From assembly GCF_000526155.1 (NCBI RefSeq), contig NZ_JAFN01000001.1, positions 3,846,264 through 3,910,263 on the forward strand: DNA of 64,000 bases, read 5' to 3'. The DNA comes from Deferrisoma camini S3R1. GTDB lineage: Bacteria; Desulfobacterota; Deferrisomatia; Deferrisomatales; Deferrisomataceae. The notes below the pieces were generated by a model. It saw only the letters and a program-made list of their open reading frames with translations. It had not been told where the DNA came from and did not search any database. Made by a program: the position numbers and the translations under genes. How positions within the stretch are numbered: the stretch's first letter is position 1; every line of letters starts with the position of its first letter. Shown piece after piece: positions 16,590 through 25,553 of this stretch.

Positions 16590-17660
16590 ATGCGCCCATC
16601 CCCCTCCCCACGTTGCGTCTTCCCCGTCCTCCTGCCCCTCCTGATCACGGCCTTCCTCCCTGTCTCGGTGCTGAGCGCTGCCGGTGCGACGGACGGGTAC
16701 GGGTTGCTTGGGTTCCCGGAAACCAGGGGGCCGACCGTCTTGCGCCAGGGCCCAAAGCGTGGGGGTTCGGAGGCGCTCGGTCCGGCCTTCGGAACGGAGC
16801 ACGAGGGGTGGGGGTACCCCCGCACCGTTCCGTTCCCCGATGGGGATGAACCATGCCGGCAGGGAGGGTGGCGAGGAGGGAGCGCCCCGCGCAGGGTGCC
16901 AGGAACCGGAAGAGCTTGGTTGGCACCGATGCAGAGGTGGTGGGTAAACGGTTTCCTACCGGATCGCTTTTTACGACCGAGGTGCAGGAGGCGAGCGCCA
17001 TCTCGATGCCGGCGCAAGCCCGGGCGACGGGGGAGGCCCTCGTGCGCAAGGGGCTGCCACAAGGCCCACCCCAAGGCCGAGGAGGTGTGCGGCAACGGCA
17101 TCGACGACGACTGCGACGGGCTCGTGGACGAGGGGTGCTTGGTGGGGCTTTCCGTGGCCCCACCTACGGCGGTTCTCGGGGTCCTGGGAGAGACCTTGCG
17201 GCTTGCGGTCACGGGCCACTACGTGGGTGGGGAGGATCGGGACCTCACCGCTTCGGCGGAAGGCACGACGTACCGGTCCGACGTGCCGACGGTGGCCGAG
17301 GTGAGTTCCGAGGGCATGGTCACGGCGGTGGGGGAAGGAACCGCCACGATCACGGCTTTCAACTCCGGCCTCACCGCCTCGACCGTGATCACCGTGCGAT
17401 GGGACGAAGACGGCGACGGCGTGGCGGACGCTGCGGATCTTTGCCCGGGGACGCCTCCCGGCGCCGGGGTGGACCCCATAGGCTGCGCGAGCACCCAGGG
17501 GACCGACAGCGACGGGGACGGCGTATCGAACCACGTGGAGCACCGCGTGGGCACGGATCCCTTGGACCCCTCCGATGTTCCGGTGGTGCGGGTGAGGTAC
17601 GGGTACGACGGGCGGGGGCAGATGGTTGAGGCGGAGGCGTTCGTGGGGCGAGGCCCCTGA
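16590..17660 (+). CDS. Secreted protein with metal-binding, Big-2-like and TSP3-type repeats (possibly frameshifted)
   Basis: 356 residues from the ATG after GGAGGACCGAG. There is a signal peptide (about 1-33), then a poorly conserved middle. A MopE-like metal motif follows (EEVCGNGIDDDCDGLVDEGC), a bacterial Ig-like Big-2 domain (SSEGMVTAVGEGTATITAF) and calcium-type repeats (DEDGDGVADAADLC, DSDGDGVSNHVEHRVG). The last residues (RVRYGYDGRGQM) look like the start of an RHS/YD repeat and then stop. Between about 16,860 and 17,060 a different frame reads more like protein (GKRFPTGSLFTTEVQEASAI), so one pair of compensating frameshifts is suspected. It lies 73 bp upstream of the large RHS gene and may be a decayed relative or fragment of it. 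Confidence 0.55.
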   Translation: MRPSPSPRCVFPVLLPLLITAFLPVSVLSAAGATDGYGLLGFPETRGPTVLRQGPKRGGSEALGPAFGTEHEGWGYPRTVPFPDGDEPCRQGGWRGGSAPRRVPGTGRAWLAPMQRWWVNGFLPDRFLRPRCRRRAPSRCRRKPGRRGRPSCARGCHKAHPKAEEVCGNGIDDDCDGLVDEGCLVGLSVAPPTAVLGVLGETLRLAVTGHYVGGEDRDLTASAEGTTYRSDVPTVAEVSSEGMVTAVGEGTATITAFNSGLTASTVITVRWDEDGDGVADAADLCPGTPPGAGVDPIGCASTQGTDSDGDGVSNHVEHRVGTDPLDPSDVPVVRVRYGYDGRGQMVEAEAFVGRGP

Positions 17661-17733
17661 GGGAGCCCTGTGGCTGAGAAGGGCCGGGCACCGCTTCGGC
17701 GGGTGGGGGCAGGGGGAGTGAAAGGAGGGGGAC

Positions 17734-20700
17734 ATGGGGTGGACGAGAGCCGTGTGGGCGGTGCTCGTGACGTGGTCGATTTACGGGGTCGCTTCCGGGG
17801 CCTCTGGGGCGATCCAGGTGACCCACGACGAGCTTCGGGACGTGGAACCCTCGGTGTACGACGGAAACGTGGCCTGGGTGTGCCAGCTCCCGGACCTGTG
17901 CAACGGCTCGTGGATCTCGGGGCGGCTGCCGTGCTTCGAGGACGACGTGTGCTACCTGGCAGGGGGGGTGCGGCAGCAGATCACAGGCAACGACGCGGTG
18001 CGGGTGGCCGACCCCGGGTACGTGCCCCGGGAGGCCCACAAACCCGCCCTCTACGATGGAACCATCGCGTACAGCCGGCGGATCGACAGCGCGCTCGACT
18101 CGGATTATGGCATCTACTACTGGGACGGGGTCACGACCCGGCTCGTCGGAACGAGGCGCTCTTCCCCGCCGTCGGTCATTCTGAACCACGACGGGATGGT
18201 GGCCTGGGACACCACGGCGGGTTCCTACCAGGTATGGAGCGAGACCGGGGAGTTCACCCAGGACGTCTTGCACGCCCTCGACGACCTCGGGGCGGGGGCG
18301 GTCCGCTATGAGACGGGCGGTTGGACGATCACCTACCGGAGGCCGGGAGAGGCCACGTCCACCTACGCGGCCGGCGTCGGCAGCGGGCTGCCCCCGGATC
18401 CCGGCACGCCGGTGGGCCTCGACAACGGCCGTTTGGCGTGGGTCTCCGGGGGCACCCTGTACTCCTGGGCCGGGGGCGACGTCGAAGCGGTGGGGGCGGT
18501 GAGCGGATACGTTGGGGGGATCCGGGTCGACAGCCACACGGGTGTGGTCGTGTGGCGGGACGCCCAGGGGATCCATCTCTGGGACGGGATCTCCGTCCAA
18601 ACGACGGCCGATGCCGTTTGGATGCCGGAGGCGTACCGGCGCGGATGGGTCGCGTGGAGCGAGGAGAGCGACACGTGCACGCCGGGGCACTACTACTACT
18701 GGACCGGAGACTGCCGGGAGATCTTCCTTGAGAACCTCGCCGCCCCCGCCCCGAGCTACGCCCTGTACGTGGACGCGAACCCCATCACCCCGGGCCAAGA
18801 CGTGCGGGTGCGCATCGAGCCCCCGCCTTCGGGGCTCCAGCTCACCTGGTCCATCGGCCCCAAGCCGGGAGCGGCGGGCAACCCCGGGGCCGTGCTGACG
18901 CCGGGCGCAGGGGGCACGGCCGTCATCTCGGACGTCACGGGCGCGGGGTGGCTCACCATCCGGGTGACGAGCCCCACGGATCCGAGCTTCCTGCTGGAGG
19001 GCGATGTGGAGGTGGGCTGCGGCGCGTGCGGGTCGGGCACCTGCGCGGCGCCGGGAACCGGATGGTTCCAGATCTCGAGCATCGAGGCGCGCTTCGGTCT
19101 CGGAAAGGCACCCGGGGGGCAAAAGGCGGGCGACATTTTCCTGCGGGCCCCGGCGCCAGACCCTGCCAACGCGACCCCCTCCGTCCTGAGCGTCTCGACC
19201 CTTGGCCAGGTGGAAATCGTACGCGACGCCGCCGGGGTGCGCCAGGTGGTGGCCCCGGAAACCTTTGTGGACATCGTGGGGGTCGACTCGTTCACCTACG
19301 AGCTTCGGTTCTACCGTCCGGAGGACCGGAGCGAGGCGGCAGGCGGGATCTACGGGGTGGCACCGGGGGCCGTCCCCTTTGTCATCTGGCGCGTCGAGAA
19401 CCCGGACCGCTCGGAGAGCACGTACCACCGGCTTCGCATCACCGAGGACCGGGGCGGAGTGGTTCGGGTGAACGAGTACGCGTGGGACGAGGCGAGCAGT
19501 ACCTGGACGTTGAGCCAGGGCAACGGGCAGAAGGTCACCACCCAATGGGAGACCGAGAGCGGCACCGATCGGGTCGAGCGGGTGATCGTGACGGACGCCT
19601 CGGGGGAAGTGGCGTCGGACGTCCAGACCACGTACCGCCGGATCCCCTGCGGCGCCGAGACCCGCGAGGTGGTCGTGGAGCGGGTGGAGGACCCCGACGG
19701 GCTGGCCCTGACCACGGCCTACAGCTACTACGGCGCCTCGGGCCCGGCCGGCAGCTGCGGGCTCCTGGCATCCGAGGTCCGTCCGGACGGCTCCTGGGCC
19801 CGGTACGAGTACGACGACCAGGGCCGCAAGACCCTGGAGACGCGCCCCTGGATGGACACGCCGGCCGGCACCGACGCCTCCCTGGCCCGGACCATCCGGT
19901 ACGGGTACACGCCCGTGGACCCCTCGGACACGGAGGACCCGGAGAACGTCCGGCTGCCCCGCACGATCACCGAGGAGATCGCCGGAGTGGTCGTGGCCCG
20001 GACCTACCGGGTCTACGCCTCGGGCCCGGAGGGGCGTACCGAGATCGTGGAGCGGGCCGGCCTGCCGGGGGCACCCTTTGGGGACCCGGCCAACGAGCGC
20101 ACCGAGACGAGGTACCATCCCCTCGGCACCGGCGAGGCAGGGCAGGGCCGGATCCGCAGCGCGCTCCGTCCGGACGGCCGGCTGGAGACCCACTCGTACG
20201 AGTTCGGCACCTACGGGCCCCCCGGCGCGGACGGCCCCGGGACGTTCTCGCCGGGCGAAGGCACCGACCTGCGCGAGACCATCGTCCACGGCACGGCCAC
20301 GAGCCCCGGGGGCATTGCCTACCGGACCACCACCGAGGTGCGCATCACCGACCGGCTCGGGAACCTCCTGCAGGAGGAGACCTGGGCCCACACCGACGCC
20401 GGCGAGGAGCGGATCGGGTGGGTCGTGTACACCCGTGACGCCTTCGGCCGCCTGCTCTCCACCCGAAGGTCCGACGGCACGGCGGTCGAGAGCACGTGGG
20501 CCTGCTGCGGCAAGGCCTCCGACACCGACGCGGACGGGACCCGCACCGAGTACACGCAAGACGACCTGGGCCGGGTGCTTGAGGCCACCCGCTACGCGGC
20601 CAACGGCACGCTCACCACCACCTATGGCTACGACGCCGAAGGCCGGGTCGTCTCGGAAACGCGCACTGACGGCATCCTGAGCCAAGCGACGATCACCCAG

Positions 20701-23700
20701 TACGACCCGGCCGGCCGGGTGTGGTCCGTCACGGACCCTGCGGGGCTCACGACCACGTACGACTACGACGAGGGGGGTCGGATCACCGTGGTCACCCGTC
20801 CCGGCGGGGCAACCGAGATCACTGAGCGCTACCTCGACGGCCGGGTGAAGAGCATCACCGGCACCGGCACAGTGGCCCGGTACTACACTTACGGAGTGAA
20901 CCCCGACGGCACGCGGTGGACCCGGGTCTACACCGGAGCCCCGGACTCCCCTCGGTGGGAGGAGACCACCACCGATGCCCTGGGCCGCACGGTCCGGGTG
21001 GAAAAGCCGGCCTTTGGCGGCGGCACCGCGGTAAGCGAGCGATTCTACGACGCCGCCAGCCGGCTGGTGCGCACCACCGAGCCAGGCCGGGCGGATACCC
21101 TGTACGAGTACGACGAGGTGGGCCACCTGGTGCGCACCGGCCTGGACGTGGACGGAAGCGGTACGTTGGACCCGGCCTCCATGGACCGGGTCGAAGAGCG
21201 CGACACCTTCTACACCTACCTCGACAGCGCCTGGTGGCGGCAAGCGGAAAAGCGGGTCTACCCGGTCGATGGGGCCGGCACACCGGTCACCGTAAGCGCA
21301 CAGCGCACCCGGCTCACCGGGCTCGGGGGCGGGTTGGTGAGCGAGACGGTCTCCGTGGACGTCCACGGCAACGAAACCGTGACCCGGGTGTTCGTGGACC
21401 GCGCCACGGGAACGCGCACCCGGATCACCTCGTTTCCGGACGCCGCGAACGAGGCCGTGGAGACCTTTGTGAACGGCTTGCTCGTCTCGTCGCGCAGCAA
21501 GACCGGGGTGGAGAGGACCTACGCCTACGACGGCCTCGGCCGGCGCATCCAGGAGACCGACCCCCGGACCGGTGCCACCCTCACCACCTACGACGCCCAG
21601 GGCCGGGTGGCCTCGGTCACCGACCCGGCGGGGAGCACCGTCACCTACGGCTACGATCCCGCCACCGGTCGGCTCGTCGAGGAAACGAACGCCCTGGGCC
21701 GCGTCGTCCGCTACGCCTACGACGATCTCGGTAATGTGACCCACGTGTGGGGCGACGTGCCCTACCCCGTGCGCTACGTCTACGACGCGTTCGGCCAGCG
21801 GGTCGAGATGCACACCTTCCGGAACGCCGAAGCGGACTGGAACACGGCCGTGTTTCCGGCCGATGCGGGCCCGGCCGACATCACGAGGTGGCACTACGAC
21901 GAGGCCACGGGATTTCTCGTGGCCAAGGAGGACGCCGCAGGCCACCGCGTCACGTACACCTACAGCCCTGGCGGCAAGCTCGCCACCCGAACCTGGGCCC
22001 GACTCGATGCCGGCAACCCCGTCGTCACCACCTACGGCTATGATCCGGCAACGGGAGAGATCACGTCCATCGACTACTCCGACGACACGCCGGACGTGAC
22101 CCTCACCTATGACCGGATGGGCCGGCAAGAGACCATCACCGACGCGGTGGGCACCCGCACCTTTCTCTATGACCCGGCCACCCTGCAGCTCCAGGCCGAG
22201 ACGATCACCGGCCTGTACAGCGCCACCCTCACACGAACTTACGAAGACATCGCGGGCGTTGCCGGCCGCACAAGGGGCTTTGCCCTCGACACCGGGTATG
22301 CCGTGACGTACGGGTACGAGCCCGACACCGGTCGGATGAGCGCGGTGTCCTGGAGCGTGGGGGCCGAGAACGGAGCCGTGAGCTACACCTACGTGCCGGA
22401 CTCGGACCTCATCGAGCAAAAGGCCATCACCGACGGCCCGAAGACCACCTACACCTACGAGCCCCAGCGGGATCTGGTCACCCGGGTCGAGCACACCTCC
22501 GGCGGAGCGGTGGTGGCCCGGTACGACTACACCTACAACGAACTCGCCCAGCGAACCTCGGTGCAGCTCTCCGGCCGGTCCTTCGCCGAGGCCCTCAACG
22601 CCAAGCTCCTGGGGAAGGCGTGGTTCGAGGCTGCCCAGAACACCGGATCGGGCATCGAGCTCCTGCCCGACCACCGCACCTACACTTACGATCCCATCGG
22701 CAACCGGCTGGACGCCGAAGACTGGGATCCAGAGGCCGAAGCGACCCGGAGCCTCATCTACACGACCAACGCCCTGAACCAGTACGAGCAGATCACCGCC
22801 CAGCTGGGGACGAGCGTGGTGCTGGGCTACGACGCCGACGGCAACCTCACCACGTGGGACGATGGTACAGCAGCTAAACGCTACACCTACGACGCCGAGA
22901 ACCGGCTCATCACGGTCGAGCCCGCCGCGCCCGCAAGCGGCGCCACCAAGGTCACGTTCCTCTACGACTACCTGGGCCGCCGAATCCAGAAGGTCGTCTA
23001 CCAGTACGTCTCCGGCGCGTGGACCCAAACCGACGAGACCCTCTTCGTCTACGACGGTTGGAACCTGATCCAGGAGCGCTACGCGGACGGGCAAGTCAAA
23101 CGATCCTACGTATGGGGATTGGACCTCAGCGACAGCCTGCAGGGCGCCGGCGGCATCGGAGGGCTCCTCTTCTCCACCGACGGGCTCACAAGCTACCGCT
23201 ACCTGTACGATGCCAACGGCAACGTGGGCCAGCTCGTGGACACGGCCACAGGTGCGGTCATTGCCCACTACGAGTACGACCCCTACGGCAATGTCGCCTA
23301 CGCCACCGGCCCGACGGACAACCCGTTTCGGTTCTCGACCAAGTACCACGACGACGAGACGGGGCTCGTCTACTACGGCTACCGGTACTACTCGCCGGAG
23401 CTGGGGAGGTGGATGACGAGGGATCCGATTGGAGAGCGTGGAGGTCTCAACCTGTATGCCTTAGTCCGGAACAACCCCCTTCGCTTCTACGACGCACTTG
23501 GCCATTCCAGCAAAGGTTGCCCACCTCTCAAAAGCTATCCATGCCCCTCAGGGTCCTATTCGTTCACTGGGATTCAGTATGGTGGCTTCTTGTTGGTCGC
23601 TGGCACTACGACGATGCATTTGAACTTCAAGTGCGTTGGTGGCTCGCACACGTTCAATCTCACAATTCGAAGCTTCAACTTCGGCGGTGGTTTGGGCGGT

Positions 23701-23958
23701 GGTATTGCCATGCCTACCGGTATGGTTGCGGGTCGCAACAAGCAGGAAGTCATGCAGAACATATCCGGGTGGAGCGTGTTTGCGAATGTGTTTCCGCCAG
23801 CATTGCCAGTCTCTGGGCCAGCCTTTGGGCTCGGAGGCAACGTCGGGACCAATCCAGTATATGGAGGTTCACACATGCCTATTTCAAGTGCCGCTACTTC
23901 CCCCGGGTATGGCTTCGAAGTCTCTGCGGGAGGAAGCTACTCTTGGATTTCTGACTAG
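17734..23958 (+). CDS. RHS-repeat polymorphic-toxin-type protein with Gly-rich tip
   Basis: 2074 residues with a strong AAAGGAGGGG site. A signal peptide (about 1-23) leads into a beta-propeller-like region to ~330 with recurring DG-x-x-AW units (YDGNVAWV, YDGTIAYS, HDGMVAWD, DNGRLAWV). An Ig-like and Cys-containing linker extends to ~450, then dozens of YD/RHS repeats (YGYDPATGRL type) that would build the cocoon shell. The RHS core (LYDANGNVGQL...YYSPELGRWMTRDPIGERGGLNLYALVRNN) ends at about residue 1924. The remaining ~150 residues are a variable tip rich in Gly (FNFGGGLGGGIAM, FGLGGNVG) with no recognised toxin motif. RHS proteins deliver such tips to other cells or the surface; an immunity gene normally follows. 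GC content falls sharply at the tip, as expected for a swapped-in cassette. Confidence 0.9.
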   Translation: MGWTRAVWAVLVTWSIYGVASGASGAIQVTHDELRDVEPSVYDGNVAWVCQLPDLCNGSWISGRLPCFEDDVCYLAGGVRQQITGNDAVRVADPGYVPREAHKPALYDGTIAYSRRIDSALDSDYGIYYWDGVTTRLVGTRRSSPPSVILNHDGMVAWDTTAGSYQVWSETGEFTQDVLHALDDLGAGAVRYETGGWTITYRRPGEATSTYAAGVGSGLPPDPGTPVGLDNGRLAWVSGGTLYSWAGGDVEAVGAVSGYVGGIRVDSHTGVVVWRDAQGIHLWDGISVQTTADAVWMPEAYRRGWVAWSEESDTCTPGHYYYWTGDCREIFLENLAAPAPSYALYVDANPITPGQDVRVRIEPPPSGLQLTWSIGPKPGAAGNPGAVLTPGAGGTAVISDVTGAGWLTIRVTSPTDPSFLLEGDVEVGCGACGSGTCAAPGTGWFQISSIEARFGLGKAPGGQKAGDIFLRAPAPDPANATPSVLSVSTLGQVEIVRDAAGVRQVVAPETFVDIVGVDSFTYELRFYRPEDRSEAAGGIYGVAPGAVPFVIWRVENPDRSESTYHRLRITEDRGGVVRVNEYAWDEASSTWTLSQGNGQKVTTQWETESGTDRVERVIVTDASGEVASDVQTTYRRIPCGAETREVVVERVEDPDGLALTTAYSYYGASGPAGSCGLLASEVRPDGSWARYEYDDQGRKTLETRPWMDTPAGTDASLARTIRYGYTPVDPSDTEDPENVRLPRTITEEIAGVVVARTYRVYASGPEGRTEIVERAGLPGAPFGDPANERTETRYHPLGTGEAGQGRIRSALRPDGRLETHSYEFGTYGPPGADGPGTFSPGEGTDLRETIVHGTATSPGGIAYRTTTEVRITDRLGNLLQEETWAHTDAGEERIGWVVYTRDAFGRLLSTRRSDGTAVESTWACCGKASDTDADGTRTEYTQDDLGRVLEATRYAANGTLTTTYGYDAEGRVVSETRTDGILSQATITQYDPAGRVWSVTDPAGLTTTYDYDEGGRITVVTRPGGATEITERYLDGRVKSITGTGTVARYYTYGVNPDGTRWTRVYTGAPDSPRWEETTTDALGRTVRVEKPAFGGGTAVSERFYDAASRLVRTTEPGRADTLYEYDEVGHLVRTGLDVDGSGTLDPASMDRVEERDTFYTYLDSAWWRQAEKRVYPVDGAGTPVTVSAQRTRLTGLGGGLVSETVSVDVHGNETVTRVFVDRATGTRTRITSFPDAANEAVETFVNGLLVSSRSKTGVERTYAYDGLGRRIQETDPRTGATLTTYDAQGRVASVTDPAGSTVTYGYDPATGRLVEETNALGRVVRYAYDDLGNVTHVWGDVPYPVRYVYDAFGQRVEMHTFRNAEADWNTAVFPADAGPADITRWHYDEATGFLVAKEDAAGHRVTYTYSPGGKLATRTWARLDAGNPVVTTYGYDPATGEITSIDYSDDTPDVTLTYDRMGRQETITDAVGTRTFLYDPATLQLQAETITGLYSATLTRTYEDIAGVAGRTRGFALDTGYAVTYGYEPDTGRMSAVSWSVGAENGAVSYTYVPDSDLIEQKAITDGPKTTYTYEPQRDLVTRVEHTSGGAVVARYDYTYNELAQRTSVQLSGRSFAEALNAKLLGKAWFEAAQNTGSGIELLPDHRTYTYDPIGNRLDAEDWDPEAEATRSLIYTTNALNQYEQITAQLGTSVVLGYDADGNLTTWDDGTAAKRYTYDAENRLITVEPAAPASGATKVTFLYDYLGRRIQKVVYQYVSGAWTQTDETLFVYDGWNLIQERYADGQVKRSYVWGLDLSDSLQGAGGIGGLLFSTDGLTSYRYLYDANGNVGQLVDTATGAVIAHYEYDPYGNVAYATGPTDNPFRFSTKYHDDETGLVYYGYRYYSPELGRWMTRDPIGERGGLNLYALVRNNPLRFYDALGHSSKGCPPLKSYPCPSGSYSFTGIQYGGFLLVAGTTTMHLNFKCVGGSHTFNLTIRSFNFGGGLGGGIAMPTGMVAGRNKQEVMQNISGWSVFANVFPPALPVSGPAFGLGGNVGTNPVYGGSHMPISSAATSPGYGFEVSAGGSYSWISD
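23371..23430. repeat. RHS-core 60-bp direct repeat, copy 1
   Basis: 59 of 60 bases match 24566-24625, in the same codon phase (YYGYRYYSPELGRWMTRDPI). Homologous recombination between the two would delete 1195 bp (first tip plus zinc-ribbon gene) and fuse the second tip in frame to the RHS shell. Confidence 0.85.
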
Positions 23959-23975
23959 ACGGAAACGGGGAACAC

Positions 23976-24272
23976 GTGGTGAGAAGAGATGCAGGTACGA
24001 CGACATGCAGCCAGTGCGGGTTTAGTTTTGGCATTGATGGCAACCGGCGACATCGTATCACCCGCAAGTATGCTCCTTTTTGGTTTTTCGATGCGGTGAG
24101 GCAGTTTGAGCGCTTCAACGAGGTTGAATGCCCAAAATGTGGGTTTGTTTATTTAGCACCTGAGGCGAGATTGTTTGGAATATTCAAATCTGCCAGATCT
24201 GTTGTCATCTTGTGTTTGGTGCTTGTCGCGTTGATGGTTGTGTATTTGTTTTGGGAGATGCCATTGCGCTAG
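23976..24272 (+). CDS. Zinc-ribbon single-pass membrane protein, candidate immunity protein for RHS tip 1
   Basis: 98 residues from GTG (GTG-GTG start, preceded by GGAAACGGGG). An N-terminal zinc ribbon is formed by Cys11/Cys14 (CSQCG) and Cys52/Cys55 (CPKCG), with aromatic residues between (YAPFWFFDA). A C-terminal membrane helix spans about residues 72-92. It begins 17 bp after the RHS stop codon, the position where cognate immunity genes of RHS/CDI/polymorphic toxins are found. A membrane-located immunity protein would suit a membrane-acting tip. Low GC compared with the chromosome. The function is inferred from position only; I know no family for it. Confidence 0.6.
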   Translation: MVRRDAGTTTCSQCGFSFGIDGNRRHRITRKYAPFWFFDAVRQFERFNEVECPKCGFVYLAPEARLFGIFKSARSVVILCLVLVALMVVYLFWEMPLR

Positions 24273-24316
24273 TGTCCGTCCGGAAACTCGAGATTTGGCT
24301 GTGCAGCCCCGACCGG

Positions 24317-24343
24317 CCCAAGGGGTAGGCTCTACCCCTTGGG
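24317..24343. other. Perfect 12-bp-stem hairpin between immunity gene 1 and orphan tip 2
   Basis: CCCAAGGGGTAG, loop GCT, CTACCCCTTGGG. It is preceded at 24269-24287 by CTAGTGTCCGTCCGGAAAC, which resembles an insertion-sequence end and shares CTAGTGT with the palindromic element at 39118. There is no T-run, so it is more likely a mobile-element remnant than an intrinsic terminator, though it may still stop transcription. Confidence 0.5.
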
Positions 24344-24388
24344 GCCAGCAGGACAGCGTCAACGAGAAATGGTCGTGTCTATCTCACT

Positions 24389-25174
24389 TACCTGTACGAT
24401 GCCAACGGCAACGTGGGGCAGTTGGTGGACGCCGGCACCGGAGCGGTAGTTGCCCACTACGAGTACGACCCGTTCGGGCGACAGGCGTACGCGAGTGGGG
24501 CGGTGGAAAATGCGTTTCGGTTTTCCTCCAAATATGCAGATGACGAGCTGGAGTCGCCGATCTACTACTACGGCTACCGGTACTACTCGCCGGAGCTGGG
24601 GAGGTGGATGACAAGGGATCCGATTCATGAACACGCATTCAGTCTGCTCCAAGTGCATTCCCTGTCAAATTATGGAGAATATTTGGTGTTTAGAATGAAC
24701 GGGCTTGGATATTATGTATTTGTCTCCAACAATGCGTTGGTTAATTACGATATATTAGGGCTTGACTGTTGTTCGAGTGGAAATTGGTCAGGTGTTGGTG
24801 TGACAGTCGGTGGTGCTCTGTTTTTTGGTGGGGCTTTTAGTGGTATGTATAACGTGGCGTGTTGGGGGCAGAAAAATTCATGCCTATTGCTACTTAGTTG
24901 CTACGGCGTTGGTTATGGGCTTGGTGGTGGTTTTTCGATCGACAGTATTTGGATATCCGGCGTCTATGACACGAAAGGGTTTAGTGGACGATCAAGCACA
25001 GGAATTATTTTTGGTGGTGTCGGGATAGCAGGCGTTGGGGGTACGTATCCTTTGCATAGTCGACATGGAATCCAGCACGCAAAGAATGCTAGTGTGAGTT
25101 ATGGGGTTGGTTTTGGTCTTGGGGGCGGGTGGTTGCAGCTGACTTGTAGTAAAAATATTGTTTCGTGTAATTAG
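24389..25174 (+). pseudogene. Orphan RHS core-plus-tip cassette (tip 2), lacks own shell and start
   Basis: The open frame resumes the RHS core abruptly at YLYDANGNVGQL and runs through YYSPELGRWMTRDPI and NGLGYYVFVSNN to DILGLD, then a ~130-residue tip. No signal peptide, shell or good start codon is present; the GTG at 24413 has no ribosome site. The tip is Gly-rich (GVGYGLGGGFSID, FGGVGIAGVGG, GFGLGGGWLQL) and resembles tip 1 in layout (SG-x-x-SG, then GG-x-LF, then GLGGG). This suggests the two tips are distant relatives. Orphan tips of this kind are a known reservoir for replacing the expressed tip by recombination through the core. AT-rich, unlike the flanking chromosome. Confidence 0.75.
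24566..24625. repeat. RHS-core 60-bp direct repeat, copy 2
   Basis: Partner of 23371-23430; the single difference is G to A within the codon following GGATGAC. It lies in the orphan cassette in the same reading phase as in the intact RHS gene. Confidence 0.85.
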
Positions 25175-25193
25175 ATTGAAGGTGCTGTTTGTG

Positions 25194-25553
25194 ATGCTGA
25201 CGCATTTGTTAGATAAGAAGACATTGAAAGTGGACGTGGATGCAGCATATAGTGTGGCGGCTGAATTTATCCAAGGCCTGCCTGCGCCGATCCTGCAGCA
25301 AGATTCTGCTCGGAGAGTGCTCACTGTAAGATATCCACACAAAGTAATGAATATGATCTTCTGGCGCTGTTGGTCGAACACTATAGAGATTAGATTTAAG
25401 CGTATCGATGAGGGTAGCGTTGTTGTCGAGTTCAGGAGCCGTCCGAATTTGTTCGCGTTGAGGCCGCCAAAGGGTGTTTTGGATCCTAGAGATTTTATCG
25501 AGCGGGTGAGTGTCCAGTTGCAGCAACAAGAAGGGAGCCTGCAGGGCTCATAG
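25194..25553 (+). CDS. Small protein downstream of orphan RHS tip, candidate immunity protein 2
   Basis: About 119 residues, soluble, with alternating charged and hydrophobic segments (VRYPHKVMNMIFWRCWSNTIEIRF, EGSVVVEFRSRPNLFA). It has no family I recognise. The ATG at 25194 is chosen because GAAGGTG lies 9 bases upstream; TTG at 25158 would overlap the tip gene. It starts 19 bp after the tip-2 stop codon, mirroring the arrangement of tip 1 and the zinc-ribbon gene, hence the immunity suggestion. AT-rich like the cassette. Confidence 0.6.
   Translation: MLTHLLDKKTLKVDVDAAYSVAAEFIQGLPAPILQQDSARRVLTVRYPHKVMNMIFWRCWSNTIEIRFKRIDEGSVVVEFRSRPNLFALRPPKGVLDPRDFIERVSVQLQQQEGSLQGS

Noticed and set aside
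17389-23349. 1986-residue open frame on the minus strand
   Set aside because: Antisense shadow of the RHS gene; biased composition and no domain motifs, while the plus strand shows clear YD repeats.
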